DNA of 64,000 nt, taken from NCBI GenBank assembly GCA_004380135.1, contig QXCR01000010.1, forward strand, positions 434,001 to 498,000, written 5' to 3'. The notes beneath the pieces are model-generated. The model made no database searches and was not told the DNA's origin. It was given only the letters and a program-made list of their open reading frames with translations. The position numbers and the translations under genes were made by a program. The DNA is from Stemphylium vesicarium (Eukaryota > Ascomycota > Dothideomycetes > Pleosporales > Pleosporaceae). Below, piece by piece: positions 34,168 to 45,007 of this stretch (positions within the stretch are counted from its first letter, which is position 1; each line of letters starts with the position of its first letter).

Positions 34168-35437
34168 GCGCTCTCTTTTCGGGTTGCTTGTTTCTCTTCT
34201 TTCGTCTCTAGATACCTGCTTCTGGGGATGTGGTTGCTTCGGAAAAGCTGTGATGACTTTTTGAAATGTGTCATGCATAACGGTCTGGGGTCCTGGCGTC
34301 GTCCTTCCATAGTTTCCATAATGATCTGAATGAAAACATGGTGGGATATGATCAATACTGAGCTTCCTTGTAACATGTGTGAGCCTTGATGATGTTGTCC
34401 GTTACCTTCTTCCTGCTTTGCGTCTTTCGTCGCGATCGCCGCCTACCGCTTCCCTGTGTAGGCTTTGATGGCTGTCGTCACTCTGTATACATGTGCAGGA
34501 CGACATCAGCACGCTGCATCACAATCCTTATCCGAGCGTCTTGTTCTCACATGGGCCTTGCGACACTCCTATACTTGATGGGTGTTGTCTCGCCTCTGGC
34601 CCTTTCGTATATCCGTGTTCGAAGCCTCATCATTCTTATTCTTATTCTTCAAATGTCACGTGTTCACACGCTTTCTTTCCTCACGTGATATCAGCATTTC
34701 CTTCTGCCACCACATGTACAAGCTCGAAGGCGACAGGACCCCTCACGCACGCAATTTGCTATGGCCATGGAAACGAGAAGAACATGAGATTGCTGCGCTG
34801 TCTCGAGCGATACATATGCAAAACCTTATACCTTACCACGACGAACACCCATCTGGACAGCACCAAAAGTACAAGTGTAATAGCATGTGAGCACGTCAGA
34901 AAGAACAGATCAATAGATTCAATATAGCAGAGTTATGAGCTTAGGCAGGAGAGCGCGTATGTCCGCATCATCACAGTGACTTCGAGCCAAATAAGCATTG
35001 TTAACGTACATTTACTTGGAGGTTTTATTGCTCTACAGCTATGCTAAGAGCGCGAGGATGTTATTTTACGCTCGTGAGATGTGTTCGTGCAGTAGTAATA
35101 TAAATTCATGTTCCTTGTAGCGACAATGCAGTCCTGGCGTAGGTAGATACCTAAACAGCTGTGCGGGAGGCAGGGGTTTCAACGTTGGAGTACCATCGCG
35201 AAGCTCTAAGCCAGTAGCAACACAATCCAATTCTTTCACTATGATTCCACCAGTTCTAGCAGGCGTAAGCTTCGATGGTGAACATGCGCGACATGGTGTG
35301 TGAAGAGGGCGGGGGGCTAACGTGTTGGATAGCTTTAGTTGACGGCCCACTCTTTCGGCGTTGGGTGCTAGCCGTCAATTCCTGGCCAGACACCAGCTTC
35401 GCTTTCCCACCTCACCTCTCACGTTTTCGAGCTAACA
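34168..35437. other. Intergenic between EF-1 alpha and the adaptor-like gene
   Basis: EF-1 alpha 3' untranslated region, then the promoter of the adaptor-like gene. Frames present are short and overlapping; I see nothing further. Confidence 0.5.
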
Positions 35438-37080
35438 ATGTCAGCGGACCTTTTCGCCGAATTTGCAGCAGATCCTCCTAATCAACAGCAACGAGTTGCG
35501 CCGTCCGCGAGATCTTCGGCGCCCGCAGCATCGGATTTTAGCTTCTTCAATGACCTAACCAGCACCCCGGCCCCAAGCACACCATCACAGCAACTTCCAG
35601 CAACCCACAATTTCCAAGGGCTAGGGGCTAGGCTTGTGGAAGCTGCCGATGCAGATGAGAACGATGACTGGGGTGACTTCGAGGGTGGTGGCTCCTCATT
35701 CGAACCAGCTCCTCCCGCTAAACAAGATCCGTATGCGTCTGCGTCGACGCAAGCCTCGCAGCCACAACCAAACTTGTGGAATGACACGCCCAGCGCCCAT
35801 GATCCCTTTGCATTTGATACACAGACACTAAAGCAACCGTCGAGTCAAACATGGCAACGCGCGCCCATAGTGAAAGCAAAAAGGTCCGCGGATCCAAGCG
35901 TGTTGTTCGACGCAGAAGATGAATTCGACGACGACGACTTTGGAGACTTTGAGGGTGAGCAGAAGGCTCAAATGAAACCGTATGCGCCAGCAGCGTCGTC
36001 TTCAGCTCTCGTGGATTTGTTGGGCGACATGAGCGTATCACAACCGCAGCCTCCGACCGGTAGTGGGAGAGATACAGGCGATGGGAATCGCGAACCAAAG
36101 GGCCACGTCTCTGCGAAGAAGAGTACAAAATCCAGCTTTGGTGCTATGTCTAAGCCAAAACAGCCCGCGCCAAAGTCTGCACCAATCACACATGAAGATG
36201 ACGGCTGGGATGAATTCGACGATTGGGAGGCATCTATACCCACGAAAGTACCCGCCAAAGCAGCCAGCACATCTGAAGCCGCTAAGATTTCTACAAGTCA
36301 TTTAAGTGCCACATTGCCACCGGTACTATCCCCAACAATGGCTAACCCACAGCCTGATGAGTTACCTCCAACAAATGTGCCACCGCCGGGCGTTTTGCTG
36401 TCACTCTTTCCCTCGTTGTTCGCAGAAGCACAGGAGAAGCTCTTCAAGCCCATGGCAGCACAGCCTCTACCCATGAGAAACAAACTGCTAGCTGAACCAA
36501 GTACAATTACCTACCTTCAAGGCTACCTGATTCTAGGGAATGTAGCGGCGCATATTATCGCTGGGAGAAAACTGCGATGGAAGCGAGACCAGCATCTGTC
36601 TCAGGGTATGCGGATAGGGCCAGCATCATCACGAGCAACTTCTGGAATGAAGTTGACGGGTATTGACAAAGGCGAGAACCTAAAAGAAGAAAGAGAAGTG
36701 TCAGATGTGGTGAGAAGCTGGAAAGAGCAGGTTGGAAGGCTGCGGCACGTTGTTTCTGGTGCAAATCAGATCAAGGCCGGCACACTAGAACGCGGCCCAG
36801 ATCTGCAAGAAACTATGCCAGTCAAGACTTTGAAGCAGTCGGAAGGCGGTATACCAGCGCGACAGCCTTGCATGCTTTGTGGACTTAAACGCGAGGAAAG
36901 AGTGACAACGGCGGATATGGCTACTGATGATAGTTTTGGCGAGTGGTGGATTGACCAAACCAACATGCATCGAGGTGCGTTTCAATCAACTGTCTACCCT
37001 CTCAACTCCATGCGCTGACATTATTGGTAGGGTGTAGGAACTTCTGGAACCAACATAAGGACGCTCTCCGACAGCGCTGA
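35438..37080 (+). CDS. Probable clathrin-adaptor accessory protein (ppk6-like)
   Basis: A 528-residue protein from exons 35438..36974 and 37031..37080. The tiny second exon supplies the ending GCRNFWNQHKDALRQR. Residues 1-300 are disordered and acidic, with short motifs known from endocytic and trans-Golgi adaptors: a DPF motif (122-124), WGDF (78-81), FGDF within DDDDFGDFEGE (168-171, an exact gamma-ear style motif), WDEF (257-260) and a clathrin-box-like LVDLL (191-195). A helical region around 310-400 (PPGVLLSLFPSLFAEAQEKL) follows. The C-terminus has CMLCGLKREERV and SFGEWWIDQTNMHRGC, which may bind zinc. From memory, relatives carry the name of the fission yeast ppk6 'kinase', but no kinase motif (no Gly loop, HRD or DFG) is present here. 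Role in vesicle trafficking is inference from the motifs. Confidence 0.85.
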
Positions 37081-38427
37081 AGTCTGAAAGAATTTCCGCT
37101 TCAACAAGGCCAACCGATGTGGTGCATGGGAACCCGGCACACGGCATCTGGAGGGCGCGGTCCAACCAATAGCCTAGGCCGGGGCGTGCGGCAGACCATC
37201 ACATCCTCGTGACTTGGATTATGCAGGGTGGATAGAGGGTATGAAAGTTTGGACTGAGCACCTGACGATACAATGCTTCACGCCTACATGCGAATTGATA
37301 CCTTGGAAGAAACAATATTACTCGATGGCACAAGGAGGGGTATGTGTGTGACAACAACAGCGACCTCGGCCGGATTGGCGGGACATTTACCCTGAGCTAG
37401 GTGGCATGGAGAGTGCGGCAGAAAAGCACATGTCGAAAGTATGGCTAGCGGAGGCTTGTCGGCGGGTGATGGCAGGTCCGGGTAGTAGGGGTTTCTATGC
37501 TACAAGGCCATGGGGAGAGTGTTTCTTACTGAGCAGACTAGTTCTGGCTGAGTAACATTTGCTTTTTTACCATTGTACGACGTCGTCGTCTAGCGCGGGA
37601 TGATGTATGTAGTGTCGACGGGGGCCGTCTGGGCTGTGTCGAAATGGAGATCAGATCTGGTAGCGTGGACCACGGGCGGATCGTCTGTGCACTTCGCGGG
37701 GCCAGCGTGGGCGCAATGCAAATAACGCCGTTGCCGTCTCAAGTCGCATAGTGCCCGCGACGTGACTACATACTATTCACTATACATACACTACTGCAGT
37801 TGACAGACGAACAGCAGTATCGGCCACGCATCACATTTCTATACTAAACAGCTGTTTCTGTTGCAGGTGATATCCGACGTAGGAAGGCCTGCATCCCCGC
37901 CACAGAGGCCTTTGCACCACCCGCCCACGCATCTTGGTGCCCCAGCTGCCGTATCCGCCCCAAACGCGACACACGGGTCAGTACACGTTATATTGTGTAC
38001 CTGTAGACCAAGGCCTAGTCATCTCGCCGTCATTCGCTGCGTCTGATCTTCCCGAGCCGAGACAATCGCCCAAGCCTGGGAACAGGCGCTCGAACGCCTC
38101 AGGGAATGAGCAGGCCAAATGATCATGGTACGTCAAATGACCCTCTGCATCGCATCGTGACGCCGACGACGGCCTCGACGGCCTGTAACACACCAGGGCT
38201 CGCGGCAGGCATTGTGGGCCACACCGCTCTGCTCTGCCATTCTCTCCAACTCGAAGTGAAGGCACCGAGAGAGCAACCGTACGAGGCCGCTGCACCCGCT
38301 AGAACTGCACTGCACTGCACGGCACGGCACAACCTGATATCCAGCCACTGCAGCGGCAAAGCGTGCTTCATTTTGGCCTCGACTTGTCCGCTCGCCAGTT
38401 GACGTCGCATGCTGCATCTCTCTACAC
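37081..38427. other. Intergenic, promoter of the PAS kinase
   Basis: A 1.35 kb stretch between two plus-strand genes. Near 38305-38330 a GCACT/GCACG repeat lies about 100 bases before the kinase start. Overlapping minus-strand frames at 38123..38549 look like shadows. No gene is supported. Confidence 0.5.
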
Positions 38428-41400
38428 ATGGGTCCGATCGCTGACATTCCCACCCCGCCAGGCTCTCTACCAGAAGAAGCACCCTTCGACTCCCTGTCGC
38501 AGTCAGAGCCCATTGCCGAATATGCCCCGCTGGTCAAGACGAAAAGCACCCCGAGCTTGCTGAACTACCGCACGGGGCTGCCGCCACCCATCGATACTGC
38601 GAAGCGCCTGAGCATCGATGCTGGGCAGCTGGATCGCATGGCAAGGTGAGTAATGTGCACAAGAGGTTGGCATATGCGACGACGTTGGGCCGGGAAGGAG
38701 CATTCTCCGCTTGCTGAGTAGTGGCTGACGCGTATGCATCAGGTCGCCCATTGTCCCCGAACATGAACATGGTCTGGGATCCTCAGGGCTGCGTCGCATC
38801 CGCCAGCAGCCAAGCCATAAGCAACTATCGACGACACAACGAGCCACTTCGCTGAACATCAACACTCCGCCGGCCTCGAGACACCCCTCTGAATCCACTC
38901 CAACCGCCCCCGCTTCACCGACCTTTGCCTTTGGCGAGGACCTGTCTCGCTTCCCCTCCGAGTCGCTACACTCGTTCTCCTTCGCGACCCAATCCGAAGA
39001 GTTTATCCACAATCGCCAGAATGTGCTGAAGCGCTCCATCGAGTTTATGCGCGACAGGCTGGGCTGGGCGGCGACGAACCCCGGCATAGCAAACGCCCAG
39101 GCCAAACTCAGCGGCGATCAGGAAGTACAGAGCATGATGGAGCTGCTTACGCGGGCAAACCTTATCGGCCAGGATGGCACAGGGGCTCATGGATTTGGCG
39201 CTCTGGGGCCTGTGACGGGGCCAGCCGACATGTCTGGGGACAATCCGTTTGAGAAGGGCTTCATGGCCGAGCAACGCTCAGAAAGCCCAGAGAGCATGCT
39301 CGAAGCTGCGAGGCCACCCGTACACCGGGCTACCATGGTCGACACAGGAGACGCCAGCAGCGCCTCAGACTCTCGAGGCGCGAGGAGCACGTCGAGCACC
39401 GACCTCACCTCGGAATCATCTAGTACGCGGGCAGCAGCAGCGTCCCCGCCCCCGCTACCCTCACAGCCAATGCGTCCGCAACGGGCCGCCCTTAAACGTA
39501 CGCTTACAGACGTCGTGCCCCTTACCATACAGAGCCAACTTCACGATGCCCTGGCACAGCCATACCGGGTGGGAGACCAGGAGAAAATCAGCGACCTAGT
39601 ATCGCCCACAAGCATACCGACGCTACCACCAAGCTTCAGCAATGCACCAGGACCGCACTCGGCCGGATCCGCACCGCACGGCCACGGCAGCCGGCATGTC
39701 CCAGCCGCACAGGCTATCTTCACTACCGAACCCGAAACACCATGGACCATCACGTCTGCGAACGATTTGGCATGCCTGGTCTTTGGTGTAACGAGGGCAG
39801 AAGTTCGCAAGTTGGGTATACTAGAAGTTGTACGTGAGGATCGTAGGAGATGGCTGGAGAGCAAGCTGCGAGACCCTGAAAGTGGCTCCAAGAACGCACA
39901 GTCGCCAGCCTCATCCGGGACCAACAATCTGAAGGTAGGCAGCGGCGTCACAGCACGGCTGCTGAGCAAGGCTCCGTCACGAGTGACAGCTGCAAGAAAG
40001 GCAAAGACGGATGACGGCAGCGGATCATCCTATTACAATGCGAAGAAGACGGGTAAGCTGAACCACGAGCCCAAGGGCTCGAGGGGCGTCTTGCTATGCG
40101 GCGACGTGATACCCATCCAAAAACGCAATGGTTCAACTGGGTCTGCCAGCCTCTGGGTGAAAGAGAAGCGAGGTAGTCTGATCTGGGTGCTAGAAGAGAT
40201 TGCCGAAGACGTCGTGTACATCACGGTTGATGAAGTAGGCTGCGTATCCAAGGGCTGGGGCGCGACAGAAGCCGTCTTCGGAAGCGACCGGTTACGGCGC
40301 GGGATGGACATCAAGCGATTGATACCTGGCATACCACGCCTCCGAGGCACAAACACTGGAGCGCTAGACTACGACATGATTGACGAGTACCGCAGTTACA
40401 CAGCGCGTACATCAAACAGCATCAACATACCCGTGACTGTGGAAGCCCTACCCGGCGAGCCTACCTTCCGTATTTCAAGCTTCCCCCACATTGCTGGCAT
40501 CATTGTCCTGTCGTCCTCCGATCTCAACATCACGAGCTCCAATTCCGTATTTTCGTCAGCGTTATTTGGACAGTCGCACCCTGAAGGCATCCATGTCAGC
40601 AAGCTCATACCTGCTTTCGACAAAATACTGCACGTCATGACCGACGAGGATAAGATTGAGCTAGTGGACGGTATAGTCATACCGGAACATAGCTTCCGGC
40701 GCGCCCGGGCCCTGCTTGCCATGCGGGAAGGCAGCGCAGACGCGGCTGCCATCTTCTTAAAGCCAAGCGGCCTGCCCGCTCTCCACCGCGACGGCTCCGA
40801 GATCATGGTAGATGTACAAATGCGGGTAGTCAAGAGCGAAAAGACGCCCCGTTTCGACGAGAATGTCATCGAGGAAGAGGATGGGTCATCAAAACCTACC
40901 AAGGGTCCTGAGTTGGTCTACGCTTTGTGGATAACCTACTCCAGGCAGCTACATGCTGCCAATCATGGTATTGGTCCGGTGACTCCTCTATTGTCACGTC
41001 CGCCATCACCACGCCAACTCCAGCCTGGCCAGTCGACTTTTGCAGTGCCTCATGAACCAGAGTCGCATCAATCCCGAGGGACGCCACCTTCGGTATCGCT
41101 TCTTACTCAGCAGATCCAAGAAGCCATGGAACCCATCGCTGCGCAAGAAACCCAAACGCAAGCCACGTCCGCACCGCCACCAACATCCATGCAGGAGGAG
41201 CCATCGCACAAGAAGACCATCAACGACTTCGTTGTCCTGGAAGACATGGGCCAGGGCGCGTATGGCCAGGTCAAGCTTTGCCGGTACAAGAAGGTCAGCA
41301 GCAAGAAGGTGGTCATCAAGTACGTCACGAAGAGGCGTATTCTCGTCGACACGTGGACACGTGACCGAAGGCTAGGAACTGTACCTCTCGAGATTCATGT

Positions 41401-42112
41401 GCTGGACTACCTCCGTCGCGACGGGTTCAAGCACCCGAATATCGTCGAAATGGCCGACTTTTTCGAGGATGACATCAACTACTACATCGAGATGATTCCA
41501 CACGGTCTTCCTGGCATGGATCTTTTCGACTATATTGAGCTGCGAGTGAACATGGAAGAGAAGGAGTGCCGCAAAATCTTCGTGCAAGTTGCGGAAGCGA
41601 TCCATCACCTACACACCAAAGCCAAGGTTGTGCATCGCGACATCAAAGACGAGAATGTAGTGCTTGATGGCGAGGGCAACATCAAGCTCATCGACTTTGG
41701 AAGTGCAGCCTACATCAAGAGTGGGCCCTTCGACGTTTTTGTCGGCACTATCGGTATACTTCCCTCTTCCTATCATGACCATGACGTATACTAACAGCCA
41801 CCAGACTACGCAGCCCCCGAAGTTCTAGCCGGAAAAGCGTACCGCGGAAAGGAACAAGACGTCTGGGCCCTGGGAATCCTCCTCTACACCATCATCTACA
41901 AAGAGAACCCCTTCTACTCCATCGACGAGATCATGGACCACGATCTACGCGTGCCGTGGGTCATGTCGGAAGAGAGCATCGACCTCGTTCGACTCATGCT
42001 AGATCGCGACGTGGAAAAGCGAATCACAATCAGCATGGTACTCGAGCATCCATGGTGTAAAGGCAACGGCGGGGCTGGCGGAGGCGGAAGCGTGGTTGGT
42101 GAGGCTGCTTGA
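38428..42112 (+). CDS. PAS-domain serine/threonine kinase (Psk1/Psk2 type)
   Basis: PAS kinase is a nutrient-sensing kinase that in yeast adjusts glycogen synthesis, sugar partitioning and translation. Three exons: 38428..38645, 38743..41753 and 41805..42112, giving 1178 residues. The N-terminal third is disordered (Ser/Pro-rich). A PAS-like fold is seen around 395-455 (TPWTITSANDLACLVFGVTR) and a second around 560-610 (GSLIWVLEEIAEDVVYITVD, with the following WGATEAVFG). The kinase domain starts near residue 900: Gly loop GQGAYGQVKL (about 908), Lys in VVIKYV, catalytic HRDIKDEN (about 1036), DFGSAA (about 1056) and, after the last intron, APEVLAGKAYRGKEQDVWALG. The protein ends soon after the domain with a Gly-rich tail. 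Domain order and size match fungal PAS kinases well. Start chosen at 38428 since the exon is short and the joined frame keeps the conserved Arg-Ser-Pro context. Confidence 0.95.
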
Positions 42113-42616
42113 TTTAAAAAGGGCAAAGCTGGGCAGGAGCATATAGAACGACATCACGACTTTGAATGAACTGTATGGAAGGGAACTGGGCACGGGAACG
42201 GAACGGGCAGGCAAGGAAGCGAGGAAATGGAGGTGGGATTTTTGCGTCTTATAGACCGCTATTACTTACTCCTATTCACTCCGTCTTCTTTCCGATGGTG
42301 GTATTTACATGTATTCTTTTTTTTGTGTGCACAATTTGGAGGTCACGCGCTATGCATATGAGGTAGAAGCGGCTGTTTTGCCAAGGCGGAGACGCTTGAT
42401 GGAAAAAAAGAATGAATACCTAAGACTTCTTTCTTCTTCTTTTCTTTCTACTCTTGCTTCGTTGCGCTTCTTGGTGAGCGTTATAATTTTGGGAAACGAT
42501 GAAAATGACTGCGACATCCTCTTACCTCTAATCCATGTCAGCACTGATGACAACCACCCAAGTCACCATAATTATGTACCCTTTATTCGCAACAGCAAAC
42601 GCATTCTACAATACAC
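42113..42616. other. Convergent intergenic spacer
   Basis: This is the 3' flanks of the PAS kinase (+) and the alpha/beta hydrolase (-). No gene is supported; it contains T-rich tracts near 42315 and 42425 of the sort found near polyadenylation sites. Confidence 0.5.
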
Positions 42617-44270
42617 TCACAAGTCTTGCTGCTCATTAAGCTTGATGCCTCTCTCGACCAATCCTTCGATCCACGAGTTAAATTCTTCTCTCATCTCTGC
42701 CGGCAGCACATGACCTTGTCCTTTGATAAAGTGCTTCTCGATCTCGCCTTCCTGCCAGATGTCATCCTCGTCCTCGACGCCCAGCCAGTTCTCCTTGCCC
42801 GTCACGCCTTGGCCCTTTTCTAGTCCACGCCATAATACTACGCCCAATGGGAAAGTGAGCATGCGGTCTTTGGTCCCATGCACGACCATGATTCTGTTTT
42901 TCCCAACCGTCGTGGCAATCTGTTGTAACTGCTCTGGGCTCTTGTGATGCCAGCCTGCTGCGGCGGCTTGCAACATGAAGCCCTTCTTGCCGAAATACTC
43001 TGGATGTTGGCGCTTCCAGAGCTCGTTTGCGGCAAAGCGGTCGCCGTTGGTTGGGAAGGCTTGGACGGCGGGTTCCAGAGTGTCGGGTGCATCTAGCCAT
43101 TCTTGGGTGTAGAGGTTCTTCTTCACACCTTCGATCTGCGCATCAAGGGATTTGGGGATGAAGAGATTGGCGCGGTTCCAGAGGTTTTCTATGAAGCCCT
43201 GGGTAGGTCAGCTAGTGCCATTAACATGAAAACACGAAGAGAACCGGGAAGCATACCGTGGTCCGGAAGAGTTGGGCAGCCGTCGACACGAGTGACAAGG
43301 TGCATATCCGTTCTGGTATCAACATTGCCTAGGCCATAGTTAGCCCTCCCCTACAGCAAAGTAGCGGTCTCGTGTCAAAATGGAAGTTTCGCCAAGGTTG
43401 ACGATCGGCATGCACCGACGACGGTGCAAAGCATGGGTGAACATGTGGGGTAGAAAAAGAACGGAAGACGGTTGCACCGCTAAGATTACAGGAGAATGCC
43501 TGGTGTCAGAAGGGTTGGAAGATGTTTGAAGCCCTCGGCATCGGCGACTAGGATGTATTTGTGTTGAAAACGGAAAGTCGGGCATCCGGTGTTTGCTACC
43601 TGAGGCATGATGTCCTCGTATAACTGGTGGCGTGTGATGAAATGTAAGACGTACAATTTCTTGGGCAATCATGCCTCCCATGCTGATACCGATGACGTGC
43701 AGTTCGCGCTTACCAGTCCAGCCAATGTGGTCAAGGACTTCGACCATGTCCTTGGCCATCTCGGACGTCGAGTATCTTGATGTGGGCTTGTCCGAATCAC
43801 CAATGCCACGGTTGTCTGTCACTAGCGACGAATATTGGTCGGCCTTGTTGTGAGCAAAGTCCCTGGTCTGGCGTTGCCAAGCGTACTTCATGCCACCGAG
43901 GCCCATGACCCACTACATGTCGTTAGTTATCTGGAGTACGATGGACATGCGTATTCGGCAACCTGAGACGCTAGGCAGATGGTTGAGACGGTAAATGCGA
44001 CTGAAACGAAACGGTGATTGGGGTGTGCACTAGGCAAGCATTTATGGCAAGCTCGATTGCCAATGTCACGGAGTAGATGATAATATTGAAAGTGGCACCA
44101 CCTACCACGAGGTGGCGATCACCATGGCCATGAACTTCGTAGGCGATATTCAAGGGACCGCCGCGGTCTTTGGCAACAAGCGCCTTCCCTTGCTTCTCAG
44201 GTTTGAGATTCCAGATGGTGTGGTGATACTCTGGATGCTGGAGCAGGTCTTCAGCAGTCATTGGTGCCAT
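42617..44270 (-). CDS. Alpha/beta hydrolase
   Basis: A 358-residue hydrolase of the alpha/beta fold, encoded on the minus strand by exons 44106..44270, 43655..43912, 43257..43328 and 42617..43198. Joined protein reads HLVWVMGLGGMKYAW across intron one and AQEIAMLIPERICTLSLVST across intron two, restoring the family core. The catalytic triad is visible: Ser132 in GISMGG, Asp276 in HGTKDRM and His328 in GQGHVLP. The oxyanion loop is near WVMGLGG. A cap region lies between residues 165 and 265. No signal peptide, so probably cytosolic or organellar. The intron between exons two and three is unusually long for this window (326 bases). The gene is divergent from the Zn2Cys6 factor. Esterase, lipase or epoxide-hydrolase activity is possible; the substrate is not predictable. 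Confidence 0.9.
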
Positions 44271-44471
44271 GGCCGCGGCTATGAAACTAGAGAGGGCAAG
44301 TTAGTCGTGAAGCAAGCTGCGACAATGGGCGGTGGCGCAGTAGCACGTCTGCGGCTTCGTCGACGATGCGGCGGCCCCTAGTGCATCCCGGCCAAAAGGA
44401 CCAGGTACGCGAGGGCGTAGGGGAGGGGTTTGGTAAGGGAAGGAGCGGAGCTCTACCGGGGGATCTGGAGT

Positions 44472-44493
44472 GGGGGGAGGGGGGGGGGGGGGG
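44472..44493. repeat. Poly-G tract
   Basis: A run of G interrupted by a single A lies in the divergent promoter. The exact length is prone to sequencing error, and such tracts can form G-quadruplexes. Confidence 0.8.
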
Positions 44494-44953
44494 ATGCTGA
44501 CGTACTGGTGCCAATTAATTATCCTGGGCGCAAGGCGCTTAGTGAGGCGGCCCAAAGGTACAATGGAAGTAAATATAGCGAAAAGAGGCTGAAGAAAGGA
44601 CTGGGGCAGCTCGCAGTTATTTTGAGTCTCCAGCGACGGGCGCGGGTCGCTGGTCAATGGCAAACGTCATGTTGGACCGGGGGCCGTCTGCTAGCACGCT
44701 TCGAGGCTCCCGAGGCCAGTCGCAAGAGTAATTGGGCGGTGATTTGGCTGACGCGCGAACTACGGACGACGCGGCTTTCTTTTACACACGCGGTCCGACA
44801 CGCTTTCGATAGTCGGTTAGCCTGCGACAGCCAACCTCAGGTCCCTGTGAATCAAATGCTCGGCCGCGTTTCACCTTTGCACAGCACACTAGGCCCCTCT
44901 GCATAACCCGAAAGAGATCCGTCCTCGGTAACGACTACTACGACGACAGCAAC

Positions 44954-44974
44954 CACGAGCACGAGCACGAGCAC
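44954..44974 (+). repeat. CACGAG hexamer repeat before the Zn2Cys6 factor
   Basis: Just over three units of a hexamer. In the frame of the downstream gene it would encode alternating His-Glu. It sits about 35 bases before the chosen start codon. Confidence 0.75.
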
Positions 44975-45007
44975 GACAACGGCGACGGCAACAACACGGC
45001 CAGCAGG

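Larger units (their letters stand above)
44271..45007. other. Divergent promoter region, hydrolase and Zn2Cys6 factor
   Basis: A 737-base region upstream of both genes. It includes a homopolymeric G tract (separate entry) and, from about 44954, a CACGAG hexamer repeat. The reading frame of the transcription factor stays open backwards through that repeat, so its first exon could begin further upstream. Confidence 0.5.

Noticed and set aside
33019..34278. 419-codon open frame on the minus strand opposite EF-1 alpha
   Set aside because: It mirrors the strongly biased codons of EF-1 alpha exon five (its Leu/Gly/Val/Asp-rich repeats are complements of common codons). Known shadow of highly expressed genes, no family features.
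38503..39105. 200-codon minus-strand frame over PAS kinase exons
   Set aside because: Shadow of the kinase N-terminus and its first intron.
44472..44493. Poly-G tract as a possible functional element
   Set aside because: Homopolymer length is unreliable in assemblies; kept only as a repeat, not as a regulatory site.
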